The notes under the pieces: model-generated
What the model saw: the letters and a program-made list of their open reading frames with translations, nothing else
Databases searched by the model: none
Told to the model about the DNA's origin: nothing
In this document: positions 8,785 to 18,135 of the stretch, in pieces
Numbering within the stretch: the stretch's first letter is position 1
How the letters are laid out: each line of letters begins with the position of its first letter
Made by a program: the position numbers and the translations under genes
Origin: Arthrobacter sp. HY1533
GTDB taxonomy: Bacteria > Actinomycetota > Actinomycetes > Actinomycetales > Micrococcaceae
Direction of reading: 5' to 3'
Assembly: GCF_027568515.1 (NCBI RefSeq)
Contig: NZ_JANKZF010000020.1
Location: 1-64,000, forward strand
Length of the DNA: 64,000 nucleotides

Positions 8785-10299
8785 ATGTCTCAGTATGTAA
8801 TTGCCATTGACCAGGGAACCACCAGCAGCCGTGCCATCGTCTTCGACCACGACGGCAACATTGTCTCCACCGGCCAGCTCGAGCACGAGCAGATTTTCCC
8901 CAAGGCCGGCTGGGTCGAGCACGACGCCGCCGAGATCTGGAACAACACCCGCGAGGTCATTGGCACCGCCCTGGCCCAGGCGAACCTGACCCGCCACGAC
9001 ATCGTGGGCGTGGGGATCACCAACCAGCGCGAAACAGCCGTGGTCTGGGACAAGAACACCGGTGTCCCGGTCTACAACGCGATCGTGTGGCAGGACACCC
9101 GCACCCAGTCCATCGTGGACGAGCTTGCGGCCGACGGCGGCGTGGAGCGTTTCAAGGCCAAGGTGGGCCTGCCGCTGGCCACCTACTTCTCCGGCACCAA
9201 GATCAAGTGGATCCTGGACAACGTTGAAGGCGCCCGCGCCAAGGCTGAAGCCGGCGACCTCCTGTTCGGCAACACGGACAGCTGGGTCACCTGGAACCTG
9301 ACCGGCGGCACCGACGGCGGCGTGCACATCACCGACGTCACCAACGCTTCCCGCACCATGTTCATGGACCTGGAAACCCTGTCCTGGGACGAGGAAATCC
9401 TGGCCGTGTTCGGCGTGCCGAAGTCCATGATGCCCGCCATCAAGTCCTCCTCCGAGGTCTACGGCCACGTCCACACCTCACAGCTGCTGCGCGAGGTCCC
9501 GGTTGCCGGCATCCTGGGCGACCAGCAGGCGGCAACGTTCGGCCAGGCGGCCTTCGAAGCCGGCGAGGCCAAGAACACCTACGGCACGGGCTGCTTCCTC
9601 ATCTTCAACACGGGCGAGGAAATCGTCCACTCAAAGAACGGGCTGCTGACCACGCTGGGCTACAAGCTCGGCGACGCCGCACCGCACTACGCACTGGAAG
9701 GCTCCATCGCCGTCACAGGCTCGCTCATCCAGTGGCTGCGCGACAACATCGGCATGATCCAGTCCGCGCCGGAAGTTGAGACACTGGCCGCAGCGGTCGA
9801 GAACAACGGCGGCGTGTACATCGTCCCGGCATTCTCCGGCCTCTTCGCCCCGTACTGGCGTGCAGACGCCCGCGGCGCCATCGTGGGCCTGACCCGCTTT
9901 GTGAACAAGAACCACATTGCCCGGGCAGCCCTGGAAGCCACGGCTTTCCAGACCCGCGAGGTGCTTGACGCCGTCAACGCAGACTCCGGCGTTGACCTGA
10001 CCGAGCTGAAGGTCGACGGCGGCATGGTCGCCAACGATGCCCTCATGCAGTTCCAGGCCGACATCCTGGGCGTTCCGGTGATCCGCCCCAAGGTCACCGA
10101 AACCACGGCGCTCGGCGCAGCCTACGCGGCCGGCCTGGCCGTGGGCTTCTGGAACGGCCTGGGCGAGCTGTCCTCCAACTGGGCCGAGGACAAGCGCTGG
10201 GAGCCGCAGATGGATGCCGCCGAGCGCGACCGCCAGATGCGCCTGTGGAAGAAGGCCGTCACCAAGTCCATGGACTGGGTTGACGAGGACGTCCTCTAG
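8785..10299 (+). CDS. glpK: Glycerol kinase
   Basis: 504 residues. Two tandem ATGs occur (8782 and 8785). I chose the second, 7 nt after AAAAGGA, which gives the usual N-terminus. The FGGY kinase fold is clear: phosphate loop [13 protein letters not shown] near residues 7-19, GITNQRET for glycerol binding, [12 protein letters not shown], and the C-terminal signature from [12 protein letters not shown]. It uses ATP to convert glycerol to sn-glycerol-3-phosphate, the substrate of GlpD. It is the last gene of the cluster and is followed by a strong terminator. Confidence 0.97.
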   Translation: MSQYVIAIDQGTTSSRAIVFDHDGNIVSTGQLEHEQIFPKAGWVEHDAAEIWNNTREVIGTALAQANLTRHDIVGVGITNQRETAVVWDKNTGVPVYNAIVWQDTRTQSIVDELAADGGVERFKAKVGLPLATYFSGTKIKWILDNVEGARAKAEAGDLLFGNTDSWVTWNLTGGTDGGVHITDVTNASRTMFMDLETLSWDEEILAVFGVPKSMMPAIKSSSEVYGHVHTSQLLREVPVAGILGDQQAATFGQAAFEAGEAKNTYGTGCFLIFNTGEEIVHSKNGLLTTLGYKLGDAAPHYALEGSIAVTGSLIQWLRDNIGMIQSAPEVETLAAAVENNGGVYIVPAFSGLFAPYWRADARGAIVGLTRFVNKNHIARAALEATAFQTREVLDAVNADSGVDLTELKVDGGMVANDALMQFQADILGVPVIRPKVTETTALGAAYAAGLAVGFWNGLGELSSNWAEDKRWEPQMDAAERDRQMRLWKKAVTKSMDWVDEDVL

Positions 10300-10313
10300 G
10301 GGATGAAAATGTG

Positions 10314-10358
10314 CGACGGCGGGGCCCTCCCAAGGAGGCGTCCCGCCGTCGTGCTTTT
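10314..10358 (+). terminator. Rho-independent terminator after glpK
   Basis: CGACGGCGGG (10314-10323) pairs with CCCGCCGTCG (10342-10351), followed by TGCTTTTCC. Confidence 0.8.
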
Positions 10359-10398
10359 CCCACTGCGGCACGGCGGCGGGCATGCGTGCCCAATGCGC

Positions 10399-10404
10399 TA
10401 AAGT
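10399..10404 (+). promoter_or_regulatory. -10 box for the leuS leader transcript
   Basis: TAAAGT ends 6 nt before the GTG of the leader peptide, so transcription should start at or within a base or two of that codon. No convincing -35 hexamer is visible. Confidence 0.55.
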
Positions 10405-10410
10405 GGGAGG

Positions 10411-10437
10411 GTGCATAACTTCCTCCTTCTTCCCTAG
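10411..10437 (+). CDS. leuS leader peptide (MHNFLLLP)
   Basis: An 8-codon ORF reads GTG CAT AAC TTC CTC CTT CTT CCC TAG. Three consecutive leucine codons, two of them CTT (uncommon in this GC-rich genome), precede the stop. The GTG sits 6 nt after a TAAAGT box, so it is probably translated from a leaderless mRNA. It is followed by two hairpins and then leuS. This is the classical layout of ribosome-mediated attenuation: when charged Leu-tRNA is low the ribosome would stall on CTC-CTT-CTT. That the peptide is made is inference. The pattern is directly visible. Confidence 0.7.
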   Translation: MHNFLLLP

Positions 10438-10456
10438 CCGCAACCACCATTGCGGC
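10437..10456 (+). promoter_or_regulatory. First hairpin of the leuS leader
   Basis: GCCGCAA (10437-10443) pairs perfectly with TTGCGGC (10450-10456) around a 6-nt loop. It starts at the leader stop codon, so a ribosome there would block it. Confidence 0.55.
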
Positions 10457-10457
10457 C

Positions 10458-10484
10458 GCCCCTTGCTGAGTCGAGGGGCTTTTG
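10458..10484 (+). terminator. Attenuator terminator upstream of leuS
   Basis: GCCCCTTG (10458-10465) pairs with CGAGGGGC (10472-10479, one G-T wobble), followed directly by TTTTG. It lies between the leader peptide and leuS, so it would stop leuS transcription when it forms. Confidence 0.6.
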
Positions 10485-10539
10485 TGTGTACGGGGACAGA
10501 AGGAACAACAAGCCAATGATGAATGAAAAGGCAGGGTAC

Positions 10540-13044
10540 GTGAGCGTGCAGTCCCAGACTGAAGAGAACAGCAAAGAGGTCGTCTACAATTTCGCCTCGA
10601 TGGAAGCCAAATGGCCGGACATCTGGGACGAGCTTAAGGTCTTCACCCCGCTTGACGACGGATCCAAGGAACGCCGCTACGTCCTTGACATGTTCCCGTA
10701 CCCCTCGGGCGACCTCCACATGGGCCACGCCGAGGCCTTCGCCATGGGAGACGTGGTCTCCCGCTACTGGCGCCAGCTGGGCTATGACGTGCTGCACCCG
10801 ATCGGCTGGGACTCCTTTGGCCTGCCCGCCGAGAACGCCGCGATCAAGCACAACGCCCACCCCAGCGAGTGGACGTACGCCAACATTGACACGCAGGCCG
10901 GCTCCTTCAAGCGCTACGCCATCTCCGTGGACTGGTCGCGCCGGCTGCAGACCTCAGACCCCGAGTACTACCGCTGGACGCAGTGGCTGTTCAAGCGCTT
11001 CCACGAGCGCGGCCTGGCGTACCGGAAGAACTCTCCCGTCAACTGGTGCCCCAAGGACCAGACAGTGCTGGCCAACGAGCAGGTCGTCAACGGCGCCTGT
11101 GAGCGCTGCGGCACCATCGTGACCAAGAAGTCCCTGAACCAGTGGTACTTCAAGATCACCGACTACGCCGACCGCCTGCTGGATGACATGGACGCGCTGC
11201 GCGGCCACTGGCCGGACCGCGTGCTGGCCATGCAGAAGAACTGGATCGGCCGCTCCGAGGGCGCCCACGTCACCTTCGTGATCGAGGCAGCCGGCGAGGA
11301 GAAGGCACAGCAGGAGCTGACGGTCTTCACCACGCGCCCGGACACCCTCTACGGTGCAACGTTCTTCGTTGTTGCCGCCGACGCACCGCTGGCACTGGAC
11401 TTGGTCACGGCCGAGCACGCCGAGGCCCTGAGCGAATACCGCGAGCAGGTCAAGGCGCTGAGCGACATCGAGCGCCAGTCCACCGAACGCCCCAAGACCG
11501 GCGTGTTCACCGGCCGCTACGCGGTCAACCCGCTGACCGGCGAAAAGCTGCCTGTCTGGGCCGCCGACTACGTGCTGGCCGACTACGGCACGGGCGCCAT
11601 CATGGCCGTCCCCGCCCACGACCAGCGCGACCTGGACTTCGCCAAGGCCTTCGGTCTGCCCGTCCGCGCCGTCCTGGACACCGGCATGGAAGACCCCGCT
11701 GAGACCGGCACCGCCACCACCGGCGAGGGCACCCTGATCAACTCCGGCGAGCTGAACGGCCTCTCGAAGTCCGAGGGCATCCCGGCCGCCATTGAAATCC
11801 TGGAAAAGCTGGGCACCGGCAAGAAGTTCGTGAACTTCCGCCTGCGCGACTGGCTGCTCTCCCGCCAGCGTTTCTGGGGCACGCCCATCCCGATCATCCA
11901 CTGCGCCGACTGTGGCGAAGTGCCTGTTCCGGATGACCAGCTGCCCGTGCGCCTGCCGGACAACCTGCGCGGCGAAGACCTGTCCCCGAAGGGCACCTCC
12001 CCGCTGGCCGCAGCTGCCGAGTGGGTCAATGTGGACTGCCCGTCCTGTGGCAAGCCCGCCAAGCGCGACACCGACACCATGGACACGTTCGTGGACTCCT
12101 CCTGGTACTTCCTGCGCTTCGTTTCCCCGCAGTTCACCGAAGGCCCGTTTGACCCGGCCAAGGTCAACGACTGGATGCCCGTGGGCCAGTACGTGGGCGG
12201 CGTGGAGCACGCCATCTTGCACCTGCTCTACGCCCGCTTCTTCACCAAGGTCATCCACGACCTCGGCCTGCTCGAAGCCACCGAGCCCTTCAGCGCACTG
12301 CTGAACCAGGGCCAGGTGCTCAACGGCGGCAAGGCCATGAGCAAGTCCCTGGGCAACGGTGTTGACCTGGGCCAGCAGCTGGACAAGTACGGCGTGGACG
12401 CCATCCGCCTCACCATGGTCTTTGCCGGCCCGCCGGAGGACGACGTCGACTGGGCGGATGTTTCGCCGGCCGGCTCCGCGAAGTTCCTGGCCCGCGCCTG
12501 GCGCCTGGGCAACGACGTGGCCAGCGAACCGGGCACCGACCCGGCCGCCGGCGACGCCGCCCTGCGCTCGCTCTCGCACCGGACCGTGCACGAGGCCAAG
12601 GCCCTGCTGGAAGGCCACAAGTTCAACGTTGTGGTCGCCAAGCTCATGGAACTCGTCAACGCCACGCGCAAGGTCATCGACTCCGGAGCCGGTCCCGCCG
12701 ACCCCGCCGTTCGCGAGGCAGCCGAAACCGTGGCCGTCATCCTGAGCCTCTTCGCGCCGTACACGGCCGAGGACATGTGGAACGCACTGGGCCACCCGGC
12801 CTCGGTGGCCAACGCAGGCTTCCCCGCCGTCGACGAATCCCTGCTGGTGCAGCAGAGCGTCACGGCCATCGTCCAGATCCAGGGCAAGCTCAAGGACCGC
12901 CTCGAGGTGTCCCCGGACATCTCCGAGGACGATCTTCGTGAGCTGGCGCTGGCCTCGGCGACCGTCCAGAAGGCACTTGACGGCCGCGGCATCCGCACCG
13001 TGATCGTGCGTGCGCCTAAGCTGGTCAATATCGTTCCCGCCTAA
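10540..13044 (+). CDS. leuS: Leucyl-tRNA synthetase
   Basis: 834 residues from GTG 10540, preceded by GCAGGG. An ATG at 10516 would add eight residues and has AAGGA about 12 nt upstream, so the start is uncertain. Class I signatures are clear: HMGH in [16 protein letters not shown] (HIGH box near residue 60) and KAMSKSLGN (KMSKS near residue 598). The CP1 editing domain occupies about 220-420, with the T-rich [19 protein letters not shown] zinc/leucine-specific region and the C-terminal anticodon-binding and tail domains follow. The enzyme charges tRNA-Leu with leucine. Expression is probably controlled by the leader-peptide attenuator just upstream. Confidence 0.97.
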   Translation: MSVQSQTEENSKEVVYNFASMEAKWPDIWDELKVFTPLDDGSKERRYVLDMFPYPSGDLHMGHAEAFAMGDVVSRYWRQLGYDVLHPIGWDSFGLPAENAAIKHNAHPSEWTYANIDTQAGSFKRYAISVDWSRRLQTSDPEYYRWTQWLFKRFHERGLAYRKNSPVNWCPKDQTVLANEQVVNGACERCGTIVTKKSLNQWYFKITDYADRLLDDMDALRGHWPDRVLAMQKNWIGRSEGAHVTFVIEAAGEEKAQQELTVFTTRPDTLYGATFFVVAADAPLALDLVTAEHAEALSEYREQVKALSDIERQSTERPKTGVFTGRYAVNPLTGEKLPVWAADYVLADYGTGAIMAVPAHDQRDLDFAKAFGLPVRAVLDTGMEDPAETGTATTGEGTLINSGELNGLSKSEGIPAAIEILEKLGTGKKFVNFRLRDWLLSRQRFWGTPIPIIHCADCGEVPVPDDQLPVRLPDNLRGEDLSPKGTSPLAAAAEWVNVDCPSCGKPAKRDTDTMDTFVDSSWYFLRFVSPQFTEGPFDPAKVNDWMPVGQYVGGVEHAILHLLYARFFTKVIHDLGLLEATEPFSALLNQGQVLNGGKAMSKSLGNGVDLGQQLDKYGVDAIRLTMVFAGPPEDDVDWADVSPAGSAKFLARAWRLGNDVASEPGTDPAAGDAALRSLSHRTVHEAKALLEGHKFNVVVAKLMELVNATRKVIDSGAGPADPAVREAAETVAVILSLFAPYTAEDMWNALGHPASVANAGFPAVDESLLVQQSVTAIVQIQGKLKDRLEVSPDISEDDLRELALASATVQKALDGRGIRTVIVRAPKLVNIVPA

Positions 13045-13063
13045 GCGGAGCAGGGCCATCGCT

Positions 13064-13110
13064 GCACAGTGCCTTCCTCTCCCGTCCGGGGGCGGGAGGC
13101 ACTGTGCGTT
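13064..13110 (+). terminator. Terminator after leuS
   Basis: GCACAGTGCC (13064-13073) pairs with GGCACTGTGC (13098-13107). The stem extends inward by four more pairs including one wobble, and GTTTG follows. Confidence 0.75.
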
Positions 13111-13137
13111 TGCACGGACTTTGAAAGGGAGGCGGGC

Positions 13138-14133
13138 ATGAGCGAAACACCCCCGGCATTGTCCTGGCTGCGCCAGCAGCTCCAGCGGCTGCGGCCCCGG
13201 GCCGACGCCGCCGTGCCCGGGGCAGCCACTGCCCAGCCCCGCCCCACAGTTGCCGTTGTGACCGACTCGGCCGCCGCCCTGCCCCCGGAATGGGTGCGCA
13301 GCTGCGCCGAGGGCGGGCTGCTGCGTGTTGTCTCCATGCCCGTCATCATTGGCGAGAACGTCTTTTCCGACGACGACGCCGAGCTGGAGTCCCACATCTC
13401 CCTCGCCCTGGCCTCGGGCACCTCGGTCAAGACCTCCCGGCCGTCGCCCGGCCAGTTCGACCGCGCCTACCGGGCGGCCGCGGCTGCCGGATATGACGCC
13501 GTCGTCTCGCTCCACATCTCCAGCAAGCTCTCCGGAACACACGACTCCGCGTCGCTGGCCGCCGGACGCGCCACCATCCCCGTCCACGTGGTGGACACCG
13601 GCACCGTGGGCATGGGGCAGGGCAGGGGTGTGCAGTCGGCCATCGCGGCGGCACTGGCCGGGAAGAGCGCCGAAGACGTCATTGCCGCGGCGAACGCAGC
13701 CGTGGCCGGAACTGTCATCTACTTCTATGTGCCCAGCCTGGAACAGCTCCGGCGGGGCGGGCGCATCAGCCTGGCCTCCTCCTGGCTTGGCACCGTGCTC
13801 GACATCAAGCCCATCCTGGGCATCCGCGACGGCGCCGTGGTGCCGCTGGAAAAGGTCCGCACGGCAGCCAAGGCAGTAGCCCGGTTGGAGGAGCTGGCCG
13901 CTGCCGAGATCGCCTCGCGGGGCGCCTCCGCCACCCAGGTCAGCGTTCACCACTTCGGCAACGAGGCCCAGGCCAAGGCGCTGGGCAGCTCCCTGCAGGC
14001 GCGGGCGCCCGGCCTAGCCGATGCGACCCTGACCCGGCTCCCGGCCGTCCTCGCCGCGCATGCCGGCCTTGGTGTGCTGGTCGTGGTGGTCGCCGGTGCA
14101 TTGGTTCCCCCACAGGTGGGGCAGGAGCCCTAG
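13138..14133 (+). CDS. DegV family fatty-acid-binding protein
   Basis: 331 residues, ATG 13138 with GGGAGG about 6 nt upstream. The DegV/EDD fold is recognised by VAVVTDSAAALPPEW near residues 38-52, SVKTSRPSPGQFDRAY (the Thr-Ser pair contacting the fatty-acid carboxylate) and SLHISSKLSGTHDSA. Proteins of this family bind a long-chain fatty acid. In Firmicutes FakB members they feed FakA kinase, but no fakA homologue is visible here. The N-terminal 35 residues are a basic, Pro/Ala-rich extension outside the domain. The last ten codons fall within a 40-bp repeat that recurs directly downstream. Confidence 0.85.
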   Translation: MSETPPALSWLRQQLQRLRPRADAAVPGAATAQPRPTVAVVTDSAAALPPEWVRSCAEGGLLRVVSMPVIIGENVFSDDDAELESHISLALASGTSVKTSRPSPGQFDRAYRAAAAAGYDAVVSLHISSKLSGTHDSASLAAGRATIPVHVVDTGTVGMGQGRGVQSAIAAALAGKSAEDVIAAANAAVAGTVIYFYVPSLEQLRRGGRISLASSWLGTVLDIKPILGIRDGAVVPLEKVRTAAKAVARLEELAAAEIASRGASATQVSVHHFGNEAQAKALGSSLQARAPGLADATLTRLPAVLAAHAGLGVLVVVVAGALVPPQVGQEP

Positions 14134-14200
14134 CAGGCCACAGGCGGCGCCGGATGACCAGTTCCCCCACAGGTGGGGCAAGAGCCCTAGCCAGCCACAG
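14104..14200 (+). repeat. Imperfect direct repeat spanning the degV stop
   Basis: 14104-14143 and 14161-14200 match at 37 of 40 positions with a period of 57 bp. Each copy contains the dyad CCCCAC-AG-GTGGGG and the same CCCTAG that ends degV. It looks like a local tandem duplication of the gene's 3' end. Confidence 0.75.
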
Positions 14201-14238
14201 ATTGCCCCTTTGGCGGGCGGTGCGGGTTCCTCCGGCCC

Positions 14239-14244
14239 TAGCGT
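14239..14244 (+). promoter_or_regulatory. -10 box of a probable leaderless promoter (comEA)
   Basis: TAGCGT ends 6 nt before the comEA ATG, and no ribosome-binding site is present. Confidence 0.5.
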
Positions 14245-14250
14245 TGGGTC

Positions 14251-15120
14251 ATGGGCAGCAATCGCAGGGGCCTGCGCCGGGGCGCGGGCAGGGCAGTCCG
14301 GCCGGACGGCGGCTGGGACGGCTTTGAGGCCGCACGGTCAGGCCGGGCCCTCCACGCACGCCCGCAGATTGCCCATCCACGCGCCACCGGCGGGCAGAGT
14401 CCGCGCTGGGTTGTATCCCTGCGTGCCCTGGTCGTGGTGCTGGCCATGTTGGCCGCGGCCTTCGGTGTGCTCTGGATCGAATCTGCCGGTGTCCAGGGTG
14501 CTTCTGCCGAGCTGGGTGCGGCGGGACGGGTGACTGTCCCGCCGCTGGCGGCATCGGAACCTCCCGGCACCAAGGCCGCTGCACCGGCTCCGGGGCCGTC
14601 CTGGGCTGCGGCGGCAGCTACCGCGGGCGCGGGCCCTCCCGGGGCAACTCCGGTGGCGGGCATCCTGGTGGTGCACGTGGCCGGCGCCGTCGCCCATGCG
14701 GGAATATACAAGCTGGCTGCCGGCAGCCGGGTGTTCCAGGCCGTTGATGCTGCCGGGGGAGCCCTGCCAGTGGCAGAACTCTCCGCCCTGAACCTTGCAG
14801 CCCCCTTGTCCGACGGCATCCAGGTCTTTGTCCCCACCAAGGAGCAGGCAGCCGCCGGAGGCGGAAATTCTGCCGGGGCTCCGCCTGCCGCCGGCCAGGG
14901 CGGCCCGCCGGGCTCCTCGGCACAGGGACCGGTCAACGTCAACACGGCATCGGCGGCGGAACTGGAGGAACTGCCGGGTGTCGGCCCCGTCCTTGCCGGG
15001 CGCATTGTTGCCTGGCGGACGGAGCACGGGCCGTTTGCCTCGGTCGAGGGATTGTCGGCCGTGGCCGGCATTGGAACAAAGCTCCTGGCCGGGCTCAGCG
15101 GGCTGGTGGTGGTTTCATGA
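14251..15120 (+). CDS. comEA: ComEA-type DNA-binding competence protein
   Basis: 289 residues. A basic cytoplasmic N-terminus is followed by one membrane anchor (about 54-76), an Ala/Pro/Gly-rich linker, an SLBB domain (about 137-195, ILVVHVAGAVAHAGIYKL), a second flexible linker and a C-terminal helix-hairpin-helix domain (about 228-289, VNVNTASAAELEELPGVGP). The family binds double-stranded DNA outside the membrane and hands it to ComEC during transformation. The stop overlaps the comEC start (ATGA), so the two are coupled. The -10-like box 6 nt before the ATG suggests leaderless transcription. Confidence 0.93.
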   Translation: MGSNRRGLRRGAGRAVRPDGGWDGFEAARSGRALHARPQIAHPRATGGQSPRWVVSLRALVVVLAMLAAAFGVLWIESAGVQGASAELGAAGRVTVPPLAASEPPGTKAAAPAPGPSWAAAAATAGAGPPGATPVAGILVVHVAGAVAHAGIYKLAAGSRVFQAVDAAGGALPVAELSALNLAAPLSDGIQVFVPTKEQAAAGGGNSAGAPPAAGQGGPPGSSAQGPVNVNTASAAELEELPGVGPVLAGRIVAWRTEHGPFASVEGLSAVAGIGTKLLAGLSGLVVVS

Positions 15121-16904
15121 GGGTTAGGGAACCGCGGTGGGCCAGATTTGCCCGGGCCGCCGTGGGGGAGCCGACTTCGGCGCCAAGGCGTCCTGCGGCT
15201 GAGCGGTTGCGCGAGCGCGGGCGGACTTTGCGGAACAGTGTGGCGATGGCGCAGGAGGCCCGGACCGGCCAGCTTGAGCGGCGGCGTCCGGATGTCCGGC
15301 TCGTGCCCGCGGCGGCCGCCACGTGGGCTGCGGCCGCCATCTCGGCCGCGCTGCCGGGTTCAATGGCCGGGCCCGCTCTCCTGGGCGGAGCTGTGATGTT
15401 CTTCGCCGCCCTGGGCGCGGCGGCTGCCGTGCGCCGGCGTCGGGCACTTTCCGCGGCTGCGCCCACGGCCCTGTTCGCCGCTGCCTGCGTCCTGGCCGTC
15501 CTCCTCTCAGTGGCTCTGCGGGGCTGGAGCGCGGGAGCGTCGCCCCTGGCGCAGGCTGTGGCGCAGGGCAGGGACCTGGTGCTCACGCTGGAGGTTGGCT
15601 CGGCCCCGCGCACGCTCTCGGCCGGCCATGGTCAGGGACAGGTGGCCTTTGACGGGCGTATTGTGTGGGCCACGGCCAACGGCAGGGCCATGACGGGAAG
15701 TGTTGCCATCAGGGTCATCGCCGGCGCGGAGTGGGCGGTGCTCCGGCGGGGCGAGACGGCAACCACGGCGGGCAACGTCCAGGCTTCCCCTGCGGGCGGA
15801 TCGCCGGCCGGGGTGCTCCGCCCGACCACTGTCCCGCAGAACATTGTTCCGGCCACGGGCGCCGGCAGCCGCGCCGTGGCCACCGTGCGCAGCTCCTGGA
15901 CCAGCTCGGTTGAGGCCGTGTGGGCCGGGCGTTCGCACGACGTGGCTGGCCTGCTGCCCGGGATGGTCATGGGCCAACGCGACGGCCTGGATCCCACGCT
16001 GGAGGACGCCATGAAGACTGTGGGACTGACACATCTGACGGCCGTCAGCGGGGCGAACTGTTCGCTGGTCCTGGCCTCATTGCTGTTGCTGCTGCGGTCG
16101 CTGCGGGCGCCGCGCGTCCTCGCCTTGGCCGGATCACTGGCCGGTCTGCTGGGCTTTGTCTTGGTGGTGGGGCCGGACCCCAGCGTGCTGCGGGCGGCGG
16201 TCATGGGGGCCATCGGGGCCCTGGCCGTTGTGGGTGGGCGTCCCCGGCGCGTGGGAGCGCTGCTGTCCGCCAGCATCGTGGTGCTGCTGCTGGCGGACCC
16301 CTGGCTGGCCGCTGACTATGCGTTCATTCTCTCGGTCCTGGCAACACTCGGCATTCACCTGGTGGGGCGCCGCTGCGCCACCTGGCTGGCTGCCCTGCTG
16401 CCGCTGTGGCTGGCCCAGGCGGTGGCCATCCCGCTGGCCGCCCAGCTGTTCTGTGCGCCCGTCATCGTGCTGCTCCAGGCGCGCTTTACGCCCTACACGA
16501 TTCCCGCCAACATGCTGGCAGCTCCCGTTGTGGCGCTCGTGACCACTGTGGGGACACTGGGCATGGCCATTGCCGCGGTGGCCCCGCCGCTGGCAGGTTT
16601 GTGTGCGGCGGCCAGCGGTGCGGGTTCTTGGTGGGTGGCCGTTGTGGCAAGAAACATGGCCAATCTGCCCGGTGCAAGCATGCCTTGGCCCGGGGGAGCG
16701 CCGGGCGTGGTGCTCATGGCGCTGCTGAACGCTTCGGTGCTCACGGCCCTGGCCGCGATCGTGGAACGGGAGCGTGCCGCGGCGGCAGCGGCCTGGCTGC
16801 TGTCGCGGGTGCCGGCCCGCTGGCGGCGCCACGGCTTTGGGCTTGCCGTGCTCATCGCTGCAGCTGTGGCTGCCTGGTGGACCTCCGCTGTGCTCCGGAT
16901 GTGA
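15117..16904 (+). CDS. comEC: ComEC/Rec2 competence channel, lacking the C-terminal nuclease-like domain
   Basis: 595 residues, starting in the comEA stop codon. An N-terminal membrane pair and OB-like region precede the Competence domain (about 290-520), which carries the conserved HLTAVSGANCSLV segment near residue 303 and many transmembrane helices. The protein forms the channel that takes single-stranded DNA through the cytoplasmic membrane. Full-length ComEC proteins usually continue into a metallo-beta-lactamase-like domain. This one ends right after the last membrane segments (AWWTSAVLRM), and no HxHxDH motif follows before holA. Whether DNA uptake works in this organism is not known. 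Confidence 0.9.
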   Translation: MRVREPRWARFARAAVGEPTSAPRRPAAERLRERGRTLRNSVAMAQEARTGQLERRRPDVRLVPAAAATWAAAAISAALPGSMAGPALLGGAVMFFAALGAAAAVRRRRALSAAAPTALFAAACVLAVLLSVALRGWSAGASPLAQAVAQGRDLVLTLEVGSAPRTLSAGHGQGQVAFDGRIVWATANGRAMTGSVAIRVIAGAEWAVLRRGETATTAGNVQASPAGGSPAGVLRPTTVPQNIVPATGAGSRAVATVRSSWTSSVEAVWAGRSHDVAGLLPGMVMGQRDGLDPTLEDAMKTVGLTHLTAVSGANCSLVLASLLLLLRSLRAPRVLALAGSLAGLLGFVLVVGPDPSVLRAAVMGAIGALAVVGGRPRRVGALLSASIVVLLLADPWLAADYAFILSVLATLGIHLVGRRCATWLAALLPLWLAQAVAIPLAAQLFCAPVIVLLQARFTPYTIPANMLAAPVVALVTTVGTLGMAIAAVAPPLAGLCAAASGAGSWWVAVVARNMANLPGASMPWPGGAPGVVLMALLNASVLTALAAIVERERAAAAAAWLLSRVPARWRRHGFGLAVLIAAAVAAWWTSAVLRM

Positions 16905-17021
16905 ACGCGGTGCCGGGCGCGGGGAATGGAAGGCGGTGCGGAGGCTGCGGCGCGGGTTGGGAATAGTGGTTGGGGATGGCAAAGTGGATGCTGTGAATAT
17001 TGCATGGACAGGAATCAAGCC

Positions 17022-18029
17022 GTGACGCCGGCACCCCGCGCTTCCCAGGGGTCCACGGGCGGTGCCGACTGGCGCGATGTTCCCTTGGCCCCCGTGGTGC
17101 TCTTGTTCGGCCCGGAGGACTTCCTGGCCAGCCGCGCCACCGACGATGTCCGGCGCAAGTTGCGGGCACAGAATCCCGAGCTGGAACTGACAACGCTCGA
17201 CGCCTCGAACTATTCGCCCGGGCAGCTGGGCATGATCGCCAGCCCCTCCCTGTTCAGCGAGCCCAAGCTCATCGAGGCATCCGGGCTGGCCGCCATGAAC
17301 GACGACTTCCTGCAGGACGTGCTGTCGTACATCAAGGACCCTGCCCCCGACACCATGCTGCTGCTCAGCCACGCCGGCGGAACCCGCGGCAAGAAGCTTT
17401 TGGACGCCCTCAAGGCCCTCGGTGCACCCCGAGTGGAATGCCAGCCGCTGAAGAAGGACGCCGAGAAGGCCCAGTTTGTCAGTGCGGAGTTCTCCCTCAA
17501 CAAGCGCCGGATCGACGCTGCGGCCGTCCGCGCCCTCGTGGCCGCCGTTGGGGCCAGCCTTTCGGAGTTGGCAGCCGCCTGCTCCCAGCTCATCTCCGAC
17601 ACCACAGGCATGGTCAGCAGCGACGACGTGGACAAGTACTACGGCGGACGGGTGGAGGCCACTGCCTTCCGCGTGGCCGACGCCGCGCTGGCAGGCAACG
17701 GCCCTGTTGCGCTGTCCACGCTGCGCCACGCGCTGGCCACGGGTGTTGACCCGGTGCCGCTCGTGGGGGCGCTGGCCATGAAGGTCCGGCAGGTGGCCAA
17801 GGTGTTCTCGGCCCGTGGCAGCTCGGCCCAGCTGGCCCGAGACCTGGGCATGTCGCCGTGGCAGGTCGATGCCGCCCGCCGCGATGCCGGGCACTGGACG
17901 GGGCCCGCGCTGGCCACAGCCATCAAGGTCCTGGCCGAGGCCGACGCCCAGGTCAAGGGTGAGGCCAAGGACCCGGTCTACGCGGTCGAGCGTGCCGTCA
18001 CCGTGATCGCCACGGCCGCCCGCCGCTGA
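17022..18029 (+). CDS. holA: DNA polymerase III subunit delta
   Basis: 335 residues from GTG 17022, chosen for AGGAA about 7 nt upstream. An ATG at 17004 is in frame but has no such site. The HolA family is shown by the N-terminal PVVLLFGPEDFLASRATDDVRRKL, the AEKAQFVSAEFS and YYGGRVEATAFRVADAAL regions, and the C-terminal clamp-loader collar helices (MSPWQVDAARRDA). Delta opens the beta sliding clamp within the clamp-loader complex. It lies directly after comEC and is followed by a terminator shared with the convergent rpsT. Confidence 0.93.
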   Translation: MTPAPRASQGSTGGADWRDVPLAPVVLLFGPEDFLASRATDDVRRKLRAQNPELELTTLDASNYSPGQLGMIASPSLFSEPKLIEASGLAAMNDDFLQDVLSYIKDPAPDTMLLLSHAGGTRGKKLLDALKALGAPRVECQPLKKDAEKAQFVSAEFSLNKRRIDAAAVRALVAAVGASLSELAAACSQLISDTTGMVSSDDVDKYYGGRVEATAFRVADAALAGNGPVALSTLRHALATGVDPVPLVGALAMKVRQVAKVFSARGSSAQLARDLGMSPWQVDAARRDAGHWTGPALATAIKVLAEADAQVKGEAKDPVYAVERAVTVIATAARR

Positions 18030-18075
18030 GCCGGCCCGCGGCCGGATCCGGCCCGGCCACAGCTGCCGTTAAACA

Positions 18076-18107
18076 CCTTGGGCCCCGCCAAATGGCGGGG
18101 CCCAAGG
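18076..18107. terminator. Bidirectional terminator between holA and rpsT
   Basis: A perfect 14-bp stem (18076-18089 with 18094-18107, AAAT loop) is flanked by AAAC on the left and TTTG on the right. It can serve both convergent genes. Confidence 0.85.
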
Positions 18108-18135
18108 TTTGAGTTGCGAAGCGGGTCAGCTTCCC

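Noticed and set aside
10300-10540. A T-box riboswitch upstream of leuS
   Set aside because: No T-box bulge (UGGN) or specifier-loop architecture could be fitted in about 130 nt. The leader-peptide reading explains the region better.
10954-13953. A 999-codon open frame on the minus strand opposite leuS and degV
   Set aside because: It is a shadow of the GC-rich third-position bias of leuS. The protein has low-complexity Gly/Val/His/Asp-rich composition and no domain, and leuS is unmistakable on the plus strand.
16134-17894. 586-codon minus-strand frame opposite comEC and holA
   Set aside because: Compositionally biased and without any recognisable motif. comEC and holA account for the DNA.
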